Positions 26,595 through 33,973 of a stretch of DNA of 64,000 nucleotides are shown piece after piece (within the stretch, counting starts at the first letter, position 1; each line of letters opens with the position of its first letter). Under the pieces are notes generated by a model that was not told the origin of the DNA, did no database searches, and worked only from the letters and a program-made list of their open reading frames with translations. This DNA is from Brevibacillus sp. SYP-B805 (GTDB lineage Bacteria; Bacillota; Bacilli; Brevibacillales; Brevibacillaceae). The position numbers and the translations under genes are program-made. The stretch spans positions 62,001-126,000 of the forward strand of contig NZ_JAALGD010000001.1 of the NCBI RefSeq assembly GCF_011059135.1. Reading direction: 5' to 3'.

Positions 26595-26598
26595 CGCG

Positions 26599-26625
26599 CG
26601 CAAGGCAAGATGCCTTGCGTTTTTA
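26599..26625 (+). terminator. terminator after the hydrolase gene
   Basis: CGCAAGGCA-AGA-TGCCTTGCG followed by TTTTTA. Confidence 0.85.
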
Positions 26626-26631
26626 CTTTTA

Positions 26632-26772
26632 AGTGATAAAGTGACGAAGAAAGTTTGGGGCCCCCGCCGACACCAGCAGGTTCAGGGGTCCCCAAAAAGT
26701 ACCCGGATTATACTTCGAAGCTCAACGTCACTTTTTGGGGTTGAGCATAGCTTAAGTCGGCGGGGTTATTTA
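26632..26772 (+). repeat. dispersed structured repeat A, copy 2
   Basis: About 140 bp. The left end (TGATAAAGTGACGAAGAAAG through CCGCCGACACCAGCA) and right end (GCTTAAGTCGGCGGGG plus TTATTTA) match copy 1 at 2624-2748. The outer stem pairs CCGCCGAC with GTCGGCGG. The middle is unrelated to copy 1 in sequence but also folds, here as CCCCAAAAAGT with ACTTTTTGGGG. No open frame. Conserved ends with a swapped but still paired middle suggest selection on structure. Confidence 0.7.
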
Positions 26773-26898
26773 CACCGCGCATGAGATACCGTGTCATCAT
26801 TTTATCATCGTTTTGTCATCGAAATGATAACCGGCTTTTATTTTTGCCAGCCAGGGACTGGTATATCTTACTGGTGGGAGATGATTAGACAAAGATGC

Positions 26899-27191
26899 CT
26901 GCGGCAGTCGCGGCAGATCAGGCTGATGACAAACTTCTGTGAGCGTAATGGCGTGATGGGGCCAAGCGAGCTCCTTTGACGACCGACGCAGCGAAGAAAC
27001 AAAGACGCGGGAGCAAAGGGGGCGTGAGTCTCACATCCCTGGGACGCCCAGATGTTGAGCCCCCGCCCGCGTCGCGTTTCGGAGCGGACATGGCAAACTT
27101 CTTCGCGGGTCGTCAAGAGAGCGAGCAGGGACCATCACGGATGACATGACCCACTTTGTCTGCACACTGGTCTGCGGCAGTCGCGGCAGAT
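26899..27191 (+). repeat. dispersed element B, long copy, flanked by 20-bp direct repeats
   Basis: The unit between the direct repeats CTGCGGCAGTCGCGGCAGAT (26899-26918 and 27172-27191) contains a long imperfect hairpin: GGCGTGATGG near the left pairs with CCATCACGG near the right, and TTTGACGACC with GGTCGTCAA. The same unit recurs at 57852-58021. This copy carries about 97 extra bp inside the loop (between GACGC and GGACATGG), themselves a GC-rich hairpin (GACGCGGG with CCCGCGTC). No protein-coding potential. It lies 64 bp ahead of the class D beta-lactamase-like gene. Confidence 0.65.
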
Positions 27192-27254
27192 ATTGAATCG
27201 GTACAAAGATCAGGCAAGTACGCTCAGCGCGTTCCACGGATAGGAGGACCATCC

Positions 27255-28091
27255 ATGAAACAGATCAATTTGCTGATGCTGGTGGCGGCGATCCTGCTCG
27301 CTCTGGTGAGCGGCTGCGGGGTGGGGGCGGTCGGACTGCTGGAGAAAGCGGCAGGGAAGGATGACAGCCGCCCGGTTACCCTTGAGTCCTTTTTCACCGG
27401 ACACAAAGGAACCTTTGTCCTGCGGGATTTGAGCAACCATTCCACCATGATTGTGAATGAAGAGCAGGCCAACAAGCCGCTGCCGCCCGAGTCAACCTTC
27501 ACCATCTGCAACGCCCTGATCGCCCTGCAAACGGGTGTGGCGAAGGATGGGAACGCGATGCGCCGGTGGAACGGGACAACCTACCCCATCGAAGCATGGA
27601 ATCGCGACCATACCCTGGCAACGGCGATGGCCAATTCGGTGGACTGGTACGACCAGGAGATGGCGCGCGACATCGGAGAAGAGCGCATGACGGCCCTTCT
27701 CGGCAAAATCGGGTACGGCAACGGGGATGTCAGCGGCGGTCTCGATCGGTTCTGGCTGGACAGCACGCTGAAGATCTCGGCGCTGGAACAGGTGGATTTC
27801 CTTGCGCGCCTGTATCAGGAGAAGCTGCCCCTGAACCGCCGGAGCATGCAGATCGTGAAGGGATTGATGACGCTTCAAGAGGAACCAGAACTCCTCTACG
27901 CCGGCAAGACAGGGGAGGGCAAGGAGGTCGGCTGGTTTGTCGGCTACGTGACCAGCAAGGGGAAAACCTACGTCTTTGCCGCCAACATCGAAGGGGAGAA
28001 GGAAGGAAACGGTGCCCAGGCCAGAGCGATCGCGGAAGATATCCTGCGGGAGATGCGTCTGCTGCCTGCCAAGGAAACGTCGTTTCGCTGA
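27255..28091 (+). CDS. class D beta-lactamase-like lipoprotein with altered active site
   Basis: 278 residues. A lipobox (LVSGC, Cys21) marks it as membrane-anchored. The rest aligns over its whole length with Bacillus class D beta-lactamases: FVLRDLSN, WNRDHTLATAM, YGNGDVSGG (YGN at 154-156), FWLDSTLKISALEQVDFL and KTGEG (KTG at 218-220). However, the S-T-F-K motif reads STFT (80-83), so the carbamylated general-base lysine is a threonine, and the SxV motif reads SVD (128-130). Such a protein should not hydrolyse beta-lactams in the known way. ATG at 27255 has ATAGGAGG upstream. It could be a sensor, a peptidoglycan-binding protein, or an enzyme with new chemistry. Confidence 0.85.
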   Translation: MKQINLLMLVAAILLALVSGCGVGAVGLLEKAAGKDDSRPVTLESFFTGHKGTFVLRDLSNHSTMIVNEEQANKPLPPESTFTICNALIALQTGVAKDGNAMRRWNGTTYPIEAWNRDHTLATAMANSVDWYDQEMARDIGEERMTALLGKIGYGNGDVSGGLDRFWLDSTLKISALEQVDFLARLYQEKLPLNRRSMQIVKGLMTLQEEPELLYAGKTGEGKEVGWFVGYVTSKGKTYVFAANIEGEKEGNGAQARAIAEDILREMRLLPAKETSFR

Positions 28092-28092
28092 C

Positions 28093-28127
28093 GAAAAAGC
28101 CATCCATGTTGCAGGGGATGGCTTTTC
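28093..28127 (+). terminator. terminator after the beta-lactamase-like gene
   Basis: GAAAAAGCCATCC and GGATGGCTTTTC form the hairpin, with Ts within the 3-prime arm. Confidence 0.8.
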
Positions 28128-28204
28128 GTACGGAACGGCTGTTCCCCTTTCTGTGAAAAATATGGTAGAGTTAGAGGGAAGAGAGCCCGAAAGAGGTGGA
28201 AGAG

Positions 28205-29539
28205 ATGGACAACATCTGGTTGATTGGCTCGCTTGCCTGTAACCTGGTCGCGCTGCTGCTGGTCGCCTGGCTGCTTGTGCGCAAAACAGGACCTTCACTA
28301 GGAAAGTGGGAGCAGCGATTCGCCGTATTGGAAAAAGGCCTGGAGAGAGTGGAGCGGGCCATCCGCGAAGAGATGGCACACAGCCGCCAGGAAAGCGGCG
28401 CGGCGGCCAAGCAGAACCGGGAGGAAATGCAGCAGGCGTTTGCCACGATGAATCGGACGCTGATGGCCAACATCGGGGAGATGGCGACACAGCAAAAGCA
28501 TTTGCTGGACAGCTTTGCCTCCCAGTTAGCCGAGCTTACCCGGCTGAATGAACAGAAGCTCGGCCAGCTCCGGGAGACCATCGAACAGAGACTCGCGTAT
28601 CTGCAGGAGGAAAACGGCAAGAAGCTGGAACAGATGCGCCAGACTGTGGATGAGAAGCTGCATGCCACGCTGGAGCAGCGGTTGGGCGAGTCGTTCAAGC
28701 TGGTAAGCGAGCGGTTGGAGCTTGTGCACAAGGGGCTCGGCGAAATGCAGACGCTCGCATCCGGCGTAGGCGACCTGAAGCGGGTGCTGAGCAATGTAAA
28801 AACACGTGGCACGCTGGGAGAGATCCAGTTGGGCAATCTGCTCGAGCAGATGATGAGCCCGGAGCAGTATGAACAGAATGTAGCCACCAAAAAGGGAAGC
28901 AAGGAGCGGGTGGAATTTGCCGTCAAGCTGCCTGCCGGGGAAGAACAGGGAGGCCACATCTGGCTGCCCATTGACTCCAAGTTCCCCCTGGAGGATTATC
29001 AGCGGCTCCTGGACGCCCAGGAGGAAGGCAATCCCCAGCTTGCCCAGGAAGCGGCCAAGCAGCTGGAGGCGAGAATCAAGGCGGAGGCCAGGGCGATCCG
29101 GGAAAAATATGTCGAGCCTCCCTACACCACTGATTTTGCCATCATGTTTTTGCCGATCGAAGGGCTGTTTGCGGAAGTGCTGCGCCGGACAGGCCTGTGG
29201 GAGACCCTGCAGCGCGAGTTCCGCGTCGTGGTTACCGGCCCCACGACCTTGACCGCCTTGCTCAACAGCTTGCAGATGGGCTTCCGGACGCTGGCTATCC
29301 AGAAACGCTCCAGCGAAGTGTGGCAGCTGCTGGGGGCCGTCAAGGGAGAGTTTGGCAAGTTCGCAGACATTCTCGCCAAAACGCAGAAGAAGCTGCAGGA
29401 AGCGAGCAATACCATCGAATCGGCTGCCGTGCGCACGCGAGCGATTGAAAGGCGGCTCCGCACCGTGCAGGAGCTGCCGGCAGAGGAAGCCGGCAAACTG
29501 CTGCCGGAGCTTGATCCGGTGCTGCCGGAGGCGTATTGA
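28205..29539 (+). CDS. rmuC: DNA recombination protein RmuC
   Basis: 444 residues. One N-terminal membrane helix (residues 3-24), a long coiled-coil (about 40-190) and the RmuC nuclease-like domain (about 200-400), with VKLPAGEEQGGHIWLPIDSK (split here) and FLPIEGLFAEVL as family markers. RmuC limits certain recombination events and helps resolve DNA-protein crosslinks in E. coli. ATG 28205 was chosen, with GAGGTGG upstream; GTG 28196 is possible. Stand-alone gene. Confidence 0.92.
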   Translation: MDNIWLIGSLACNLVALLLVAWLLVRKTGPSLGKWEQRFAVLEKGLERVERAIREEMAHSRQESGAAAKQNREEMQQAFATMNRTLMANIGEMATQQKHLLDSFASQLAELTRLNEQKLGQLRETIEQRLAYLQEENGKKLEQMRQTVDEKLHATLEQRLGESFKLVSERLELVHKGLGEMQTLASGVGDLKRVLSNVKTRGTLGEIQLGNLLEQMMSPEQYEQNVATKKGSKERVEFAVKLPAGEEQGGHIWLPIDSKFPLEDYQRLLDAQEEGNPQLAQEAAKQLEARIKAEARAIREKYVEPPYTTDFAIMFLPIEGLFAEVLRRTGLWETLQREFRVVVTGPTTLTALLNSLQMGFRTLAIQKRSSEVWQLLGAVKGEFGKFADILAKTQKKLQEASNTIESAAVRTRAIERRLRTVQELPAEEAGKLLPELDPVLPEAY

Positions 29540-29624
29540 GCACAACATGGAGCGATCAGCCGCCGGTACGAAGAAACATGCGAAGTCCGGAGAAGCGCCT
29601 AAAGAGGCGGCTCCGGGCTTTTTC

Positions 29625-30296
29625 CTACTCGATGATCCCCAGCTGCACCAGATCCGGATGCTGAATCTGGCCGGTCACTTCCAGACCTTCCGCCTTCTGA
29701 AAGCGTATGACCGCCCCCCGCGTGGACCGGTCAAATATACCATGGCACTTGCCGTGATAATAGCCGGCCGCTTTCAAACGGTTTTGGACGATCTGCACCA
29801 GCGCTCCTTTTGAGCCGGTGACGAGGATGCGGTAAGTCAAATCCTCATGCCCCATAATCGGCCCGTCGATCAGGACGGGGGTGCCCAGGGGGACAAGGTC
29901 GTACAGCTTCTCAATGTCTCTGTTTCTCATCCGGAAACAGCCGTGACTGACGTACCTGCCTACGAGTTCGGGACGATTGGTGCCATGAATCCCATAGAGT
30001 CCCCAGCTGACATTCAGACCCAGCCAGCGGGTGCCAAAGCCCCCTCCCCAATCCTTCGATTTATGAATCACACGATAATGCCCCACCGGAGAAGGCGTAT
30101 CTTTTGCGCCTGGGCCGATCCGGAAAGAACACAGTACGGTCCCGTCCATTTGTCTCAATTCCAGGCGGTTATGCCACAGGTTGACGTAGATCATGACCTG
30201 GTCTTGCGGCGATTGGGAAAACGCCCCCTGAGGGTTCCAGAAGGAAGCGAAAAGGAGAGCGAACAAGACTGCGGACAGCATCCTTTTACTGGACAT
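29625..30296 (-). CDS. L,D-transpeptidase (YkuD) with peptidoglycan-binding domain
   Basis: 223 residues: signal peptide (cut near AFS-QSP), YkuD domain (about 30-150) with the catalytic His and SHGCFRM cysteine motif (GIHGTNRPELVGRYVSHGCF followed by RMRN), then a PG_binding_1-like helical repeat (about 165-223; FDRSTRGAVIRFQKAEGL). Such enzymes crosslink peptidoglycan through 3-3 bonds or anchor proteins; several act on spore cortex. ATG at 30296 has CAGGTGAT upstream; a longer frame exists but lacks an RBS and signal peptide at the start. It is preceded by a 41-residue membrane peptide gene on the same strand. Confidence 0.92.
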   Translation of the reverse strand: MSSKRMLSAVLFALLFASFWNPQGAFSQSPQDQVMIYVNLWHNRLELRQMDGTVLCSFRIGPGAKDTPSPVGHYRVIHKSKDWGGGFGTRWLGLNVSWGLYGIHGTNRPELVGRYVSHGCFRMRNRDIEKLYDLVPLGTPVLIDGPIMGHEDLTYRILVTGSKGALVQIVQNRLKAAGYYHGKCHGIFDRSTRGAVIRFQKAEGLEVTGQIQHPDLVQLGIIE

Positions 30297-30334
30297 GACA
30301 TCACCTGCATCCGTTAGTTCCTGATGGCGTTTGG

Positions 30335-30460
30335 CTACACGCGAAACAGCGGATCGCCATAAAGCGTCACCAAGGCCAGGATAACAAGCAGAACAACCAA
30401 CCCGACGGTAAGCCACCAGATCGGGGCGGTCATCGTGCGCCTTTTCTCTTTCCCGTTCAT
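30335..30460 (-). CDS. 41-residue single-span membrane peptide
   Basis: ATG at 30460 has a perfect AAGGAGGT site 7 nt upstream. The product starts MNGKEKRRTMTAPIWWL, has one hydrophobic span (residues about 12-33) and ends GDPLFRV. A basic N-terminus suggests it stays inside, with the C-terminus outside. The stop is 38 bp before the L,D-transpeptidase start, so both are probably one transcript. No known family recognised. Its RBS and layout make it credible despite the small size. Confidence 0.6.
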   Translation of the reverse strand: MNGKEKRRTMTAPIWWLTVGLVVLLVILALVTLYGDPLFRV

Positions 30461-30643
30461 CCGAATGACCTCCTTCATTCTTCCTACCGCTATATTTCCC
30501 CACAGTCAGAATCGCATTCCGGATGTAACGAATTGGGGGATGATCTGCGTCTTATGGGATAGGGAAGATCGGGAATCGCTTTTCCGGCAGTACGTGGGGT
30601 GTGCTATCATGGAGACAGGAATAGGCGGGACGGGAGGGAACGT

Positions 30644-31066
30644 ATGGAGAGAGTGGTTTTGCGCGGGCATCATCTGCTCTGCGTGCACGGGTTTCAAGGA
30701 ATGGGGTACAGCCCGGAATTTGTCCGGAAAATGGCCGAGATCGTGGAGAGGATCAGAGACCCCGAGCAGGATTTTCCCATCCTGGTTGTGCAGGGATTTG
30801 ACGATACCTGCCTGGCTTGTCCGAACAAAGGCCTGGAGAAATGTGAAGCAAACGGAGATTCGGAAGAACATGTCCAAGGCCTGGACCGCAATGTGATCAA
30901 CCATTTGGGACTGCGGGGGAATGAAGTATATCGGAAGTCAGACCTGGTGAACTGGACGCGGGAGAAGGTGGATCCGGACGATTTGGATCGCCTCTGCGCC
31001 GGATGTTCATGGCTCCCGTATGGGGTATGCAAGGAAGGCATCGCCAGGCTGAAAACGGGAAACTGA
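30644..31066 (+). CDS. DUF1284 family protein
   Basis: 140 residues with the family start MERVVLRGHHLLCVHGFQGM (His pair) and eight or so Cys/His residues, including CLACPNKGLEKC and CAGCSWLPYGVC. The spacing suggests a metal or iron-sulfur site, but no function is established for the family. ATG 30644 follows GGGAGGG. Single gene, divergent from the L,D-transpeptidase genes. Confidence 0.85.
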   Translation: MERVVLRGHHLLCVHGFQGMGYSPEFVRKMAEIVERIRDPEQDFPILVVQGFDDTCLACPNKGLEKCEANGDSEEHVQGLDRNVINHLGLRGNEVYRKSDLVNWTREKVDPDDLDRLCAGCSWLPYGVCKEGIARLKTGN

Positions 31067-31101
31067 CAGAATTGGTCGTCAATGCGAGAAATCCCCACGT
31101 T

Positions 31102-31121
31102 AACGTCGAAATTTCGGCGTT
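31102..31121 (+). promoter_or_regulatory. 20-bp palindrome upstream of the secreted protein gene
   Basis: AACGTCGAAA-TTTCGGCGTT is an inverted repeat with one mismatched pair, 60 bp before the start of the gene at 31181. It may be a regulator-binding site; no clear promoter hexamers align with it. Confidence 0.35.
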
Positions 31122-31180
31122 GTTCATGTTAAGATAAAAGGGATGTTCGCATCATGATTTTGATAGAAAGAGGGACAACT

Positions 31181-33202
31181 GTGAAGCGATTTCTCACCTG
31201 CTTACTGGTTGCCGGATTGGCCATCAGCGGCGTGGTGCCGGGGAGTTATACGGCTCGGCTATTCGGACCATCCGTACAGGCGGCCCAGACGGTCAAACAG
31301 CGGGACGCGGCATCGGTACGCAAGCCGATCCATCAGTCGATTTTCTTCAACGATTACCAGGTCGTCGGCCTTGGAGAAAACGGGTGGAACTGGGTGAAAA
31401 ATGACGAATTCATCCTGCCTCCCCAGACACCGCTCGATATCGATATCCTGCAGACTACATACGGCAAGCATGGGACGACGGTGAACCGCAAGAAAGTGCT
31501 TCTCGACGGTGCGGAACTGACCGAGTACCGTTCGGAGATCACTTCTGCCGCCTCCCCCCTGGAGTGGCGGGTGCCGCGCTTTTCCATCCCGGCCAACCGG
31601 CTGACGCCCGGAAGCCATCTCCTCACGTTTATCGTGGAGGATGGCGCCAGCCAAAGCAGCACGGTGAATGTGCGGTTTCTGGTACAGCAGGGCAATGAGG
31701 TAACCGTCTATGGGGGAACCGACACCACCGGGATGATCATCCCGTCAGGCTCCACCGAAAAAATCTTGGCCCAAAGCGGCTCCAAAAATTTCCTGGCCGA
31801 GGAGCAGGGCAGCTGGAAGCTGGTCGAAAAAAGTACCGGCAGAACCATGAAGGTGATGTTCGGACCGAAATTCAACACCGGCACGTTAAAAACAGGCAGC
31901 TATGAGGTCTCCTTCCTGCCGAAACGCGACGATGCCACGGAATGGAAGATCACCGTGGAGGTCGGCGTTCCGCCGGTTTATTCGCTGCTAAACGGGAATA
32001 AGCAACAGCTTTTCCCGGGCCAGAAGATCACGGCTGCCACCGTTCCGGGAACCATCACCTTCTATGCGGACGTACCAGGCAATTGGTCGGTGAGCGGAAC
32101 CAGCCAGACGGCCGCAGCGGCTCAGACGTTTGACGTGATGATTCCGGAGCTGTTGAGAGGCATGACGATCACCGTCTCTTACGTACCGGAAGGAGGCGAC
32201 GAATCTGACCCCGTCAACGTGCAGGTCGATGTCCCGCCCGGCAATGTGAACTGGTGCGATCCCGGCAAAGCGATGGCCGAAATGGACATCCTGACGCGCA
32301 CGAATGCGGCCTCTTCCTATGTTCGCGAAAAAGAGGATCTGCGCACGAGCGATACGCTGCTCGACATTTATCAGGCTCCGTTAAACGAGATCTGGATCGC
32401 GACGGCCGCCGATCATTTTGAACGGGGCGGTATTTCGGATGCGGAAGAAGGCCCGGGGATCTGGGCGGTCAATAACGTGATCGCGGACGAGTCCCGCCTC
32501 AACTGGGATCATACCGCGCTCAATCTGGCCAGCTTCGACGCGGGGACGTACAAGGTGAAGTACATCAGCAAGCAGGACCCCGCCCTGCAGTGGTGCGGCT
32601 CCGTCCGTATCATCGAAGACAAGCCGCCCATCCAGTCCGCACCTTCCTGCGAGGCAGGGGAATCCGGCCCGGCGCCGGATCTTCTCCCTCTCCGTCTGAC
32701 AGCGAAGAACGGCACGGATCTTGTGGACGGCGGGACGATCACCATCAGCGATCCCGATGAGCTGGAAGCATACAGCGCGCTGAGGTTGACCGCCAACCAT
32801 GTGGAGAAATATGGTACAAAGCGGATAAAAAAGGGATCCGATTCGGACAGAAGATACTATACCGTCCCGGATGTGCGCTGGGAGTATGGACAGACCAATT
32901 TCGGCAAAAAAATTTATTATGACGGCGCAACCATCTTTTCGGACAACCGGGTAGAACTTCTTTTCAACGGTACCGTCATCCAGGAAATGACCCCCCGGTT
33001 GGATGGTGGCAGCGACACGCTGAATCTGCAAAAATGGATTGAACGAAACGACAGCAAACCAGGCACATACACCCTGCGCATTACCCATGACCTTTCCTAT
33101 GTGGATTGCGATGTGAGACAACACGGCAACGCTTATGAAAAAGACGTGAAAACGGTGACGAAAACACAGACATTCACCACCTCGATCGAGCTGAAGAAAT
33201 AA
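31181..33202 (+). CDS. large secreted protein of unknown function
   Basis: 673 residues starting at a GTG with GAAAGAGGG 6 nt upstream. Signal peptide at 1-37 or so (cut near VQA-AQT). The mature part is a series of beta-rich, probably Ig-like segments, with no recognised catalytic motif: residues 50-165 (SIFFNDYQVVGLGENGWNWV), 170-260, 265-355 and 520-665. Only four or five cysteines occur, in the middle (NWCDPG, QWCG, PSCEAG, DCDVRQ), which may form disulfides. It does not carry SLH, LPXTG or CotH-like signatures. An envelope or matrix role is plausible. I cannot assign it. Confidence 0.7.
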   Translation: MKRFLTCLLVAGLAISGVVPGSYTARLFGPSVQAAQTVKQRDAASVRKPIHQSIFFNDYQVVGLGENGWNWVKNDEFILPPQTPLDIDILQTTYGKHGTTVNRKKVLLDGAELTEYRSEITSAASPLEWRVPRFSIPANRLTPGSHLLTFIVEDGASQSSTVNVRFLVQQGNEVTVYGGTDTTGMIIPSGSTEKILAQSGSKNFLAEEQGSWKLVEKSTGRTMKVMFGPKFNTGTLKTGSYEVSFLPKRDDATEWKITVEVGVPPVYSLLNGNKQQLFPGQKITAATVPGTITFYADVPGNWSVSGTSQTAAAAQTFDVMIPELLRGMTITVSYVPEGGDESDPVNVQVDVPPGNVNWCDPGKAMAEMDILTRTNAASSYVREKEDLRTSDTLLDIYQAPLNEIWIATAADHFERGGISDAEEGPGIWAVNNVIADESRLNWDHTALNLASFDAGTYKVKYISKQDPALQWCGSVRIIEDKPPIQSAPSCEAGESGPAPDLLPLRLTAKNGTDLVDGGTITISDPDELEAYSALRLTANHVEKYGTKRIKKGSDSDRRYYTVPDVRWEYGQTNFGKKIYYDGATIFSDNRVELLFNGTVIQEMTPRLDGGSDTLNLQKWIERNDSKPGTYTLRITHDLSYVDCDVRQHGNAYEKDVKTVTKTQTFTTSIELKK

Positions 33203-33337
33203 AAGAACCCGCGTCCCGATCCGGGAGCGGGAAGTGCCCCCTTACGCAAACAGCGACAAAAGAGTTCACGGGAACTCATGGCTGTTGGTCGGAGGGGATT
33301 TTTTTTGCCACTTGAAAGCCGGAATGAAGCCGCTGTT

Positions 33338-33760
33338 TCAGTCGATGAATGTCCGGTTAAGCCGCGCCAGTAACCCTCCCAATTTCCGACGGTCCTCGTC
33401 TGACCAGTCCTTAAGCAGAAGGGAATACCGGTTTTTGCGCGCTGTTCTCGTCTCAGTCAACTGACGCATCCCCTCATCGGTGATTTGGAACAAACTGGCG
33501 CGGCCGTCCTCCGGATTAGGCAAGCGCTGGACGAGACCTTTGGCTTCCAGGGCTGCCGTCTGCCTGCTGACTGTGGAAATATCCAAGCGGAATTCATCAG
33601 CCAAAGCCTTGACACCGACAGGCCCCTGCATCTCAAGCTGCCTGAGAAGAAGATAAGCGGAGCGATCCAGGCTGCCCACATTGCCGGCAGCTACGGCACG
33701 GCGAACGAGAATGGCAACTTCATATTCGATCAAGCCGATGATGTCTTGTTCTTGTTCCAA
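33338..33760 (-). CDS. MarR-family transcriptional repressor
   Basis: 140 residues from a TTG at 33760, chosen because AAGGGG lies 9 nt upstream; an in-frame ATG at 33799 has no RBS. The winged helix is clear: VGVKALADEFRLDISTVSRQ, then LEAKGLVQRLPNPEDGRASL (the wing). MarR proteins sense phenolics, antibiotics or oxidants. It is divergent from an MFS efflux gene, with an inverted repeat covering the MFS promoter, so it very likely represses that gene. Confidence 0.85.
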   Translation of the reverse strand: MEQEQDIIGLIEYEVAILVRRAVAAGNVGSLDRSAYLLLRQLEMQGPVGVKALADEFRLDISTVSRQTAALEAKGLVQRLPNPEDGRASLFQITDEGMRQLTETRTARKNRYSLLLKDWSDEDRRKLGGLLARLNRTFID

Positions 33761-33869
33761 CGCCCATATCCCCTTACATGATGGTGATTCATACCGCATC
33801 AATACAAATGTACCGCATTCGTTCGCCGGATTTGAAGCATCCGTTTCCAACAATGTTGGAGACACACCA

Positions 33870-33928
33870 TTGACAAATCAAGAGATCGTTGTATAATCCG
33901 GTACATATATATACTTGTATTATACAAC
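33870..33928 (+). promoter_or_regulatory. MFS promoter and MarR operator
   Basis: A textbook promoter: TTGACA (33870-33875), 16 bp, TATAAT (33892-33897). The -10 lies within the left arm of an inverted repeat GTTGTATAAT (33888-33897) / ATTATACAAC (33919-33928), arms 21 bp apart. The repeat is centred between the divergent marR-like and MFS genes. Confidence 0.7.
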
Positions 33929-33973
33929 TAGATTGACAGCTCTTGCAAAATGCGAATGATTGGAGGATCGTAA

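Noticed and set aside
26899-27254. T-box leader for the beta-lactamase-like gene
   Set aside because: The region folds, but the T-box sequence AGGGTGGNACCGCG and a specifier loop are absent, and the same unit occurs at 57852 ahead of an unrelated gene.
27255-28091. Antibiotic resistance beta-lactamase
   Set aside because: The S-x-x-K lysine is replaced by Thr, so calling it a resistance enzyme is not justified.
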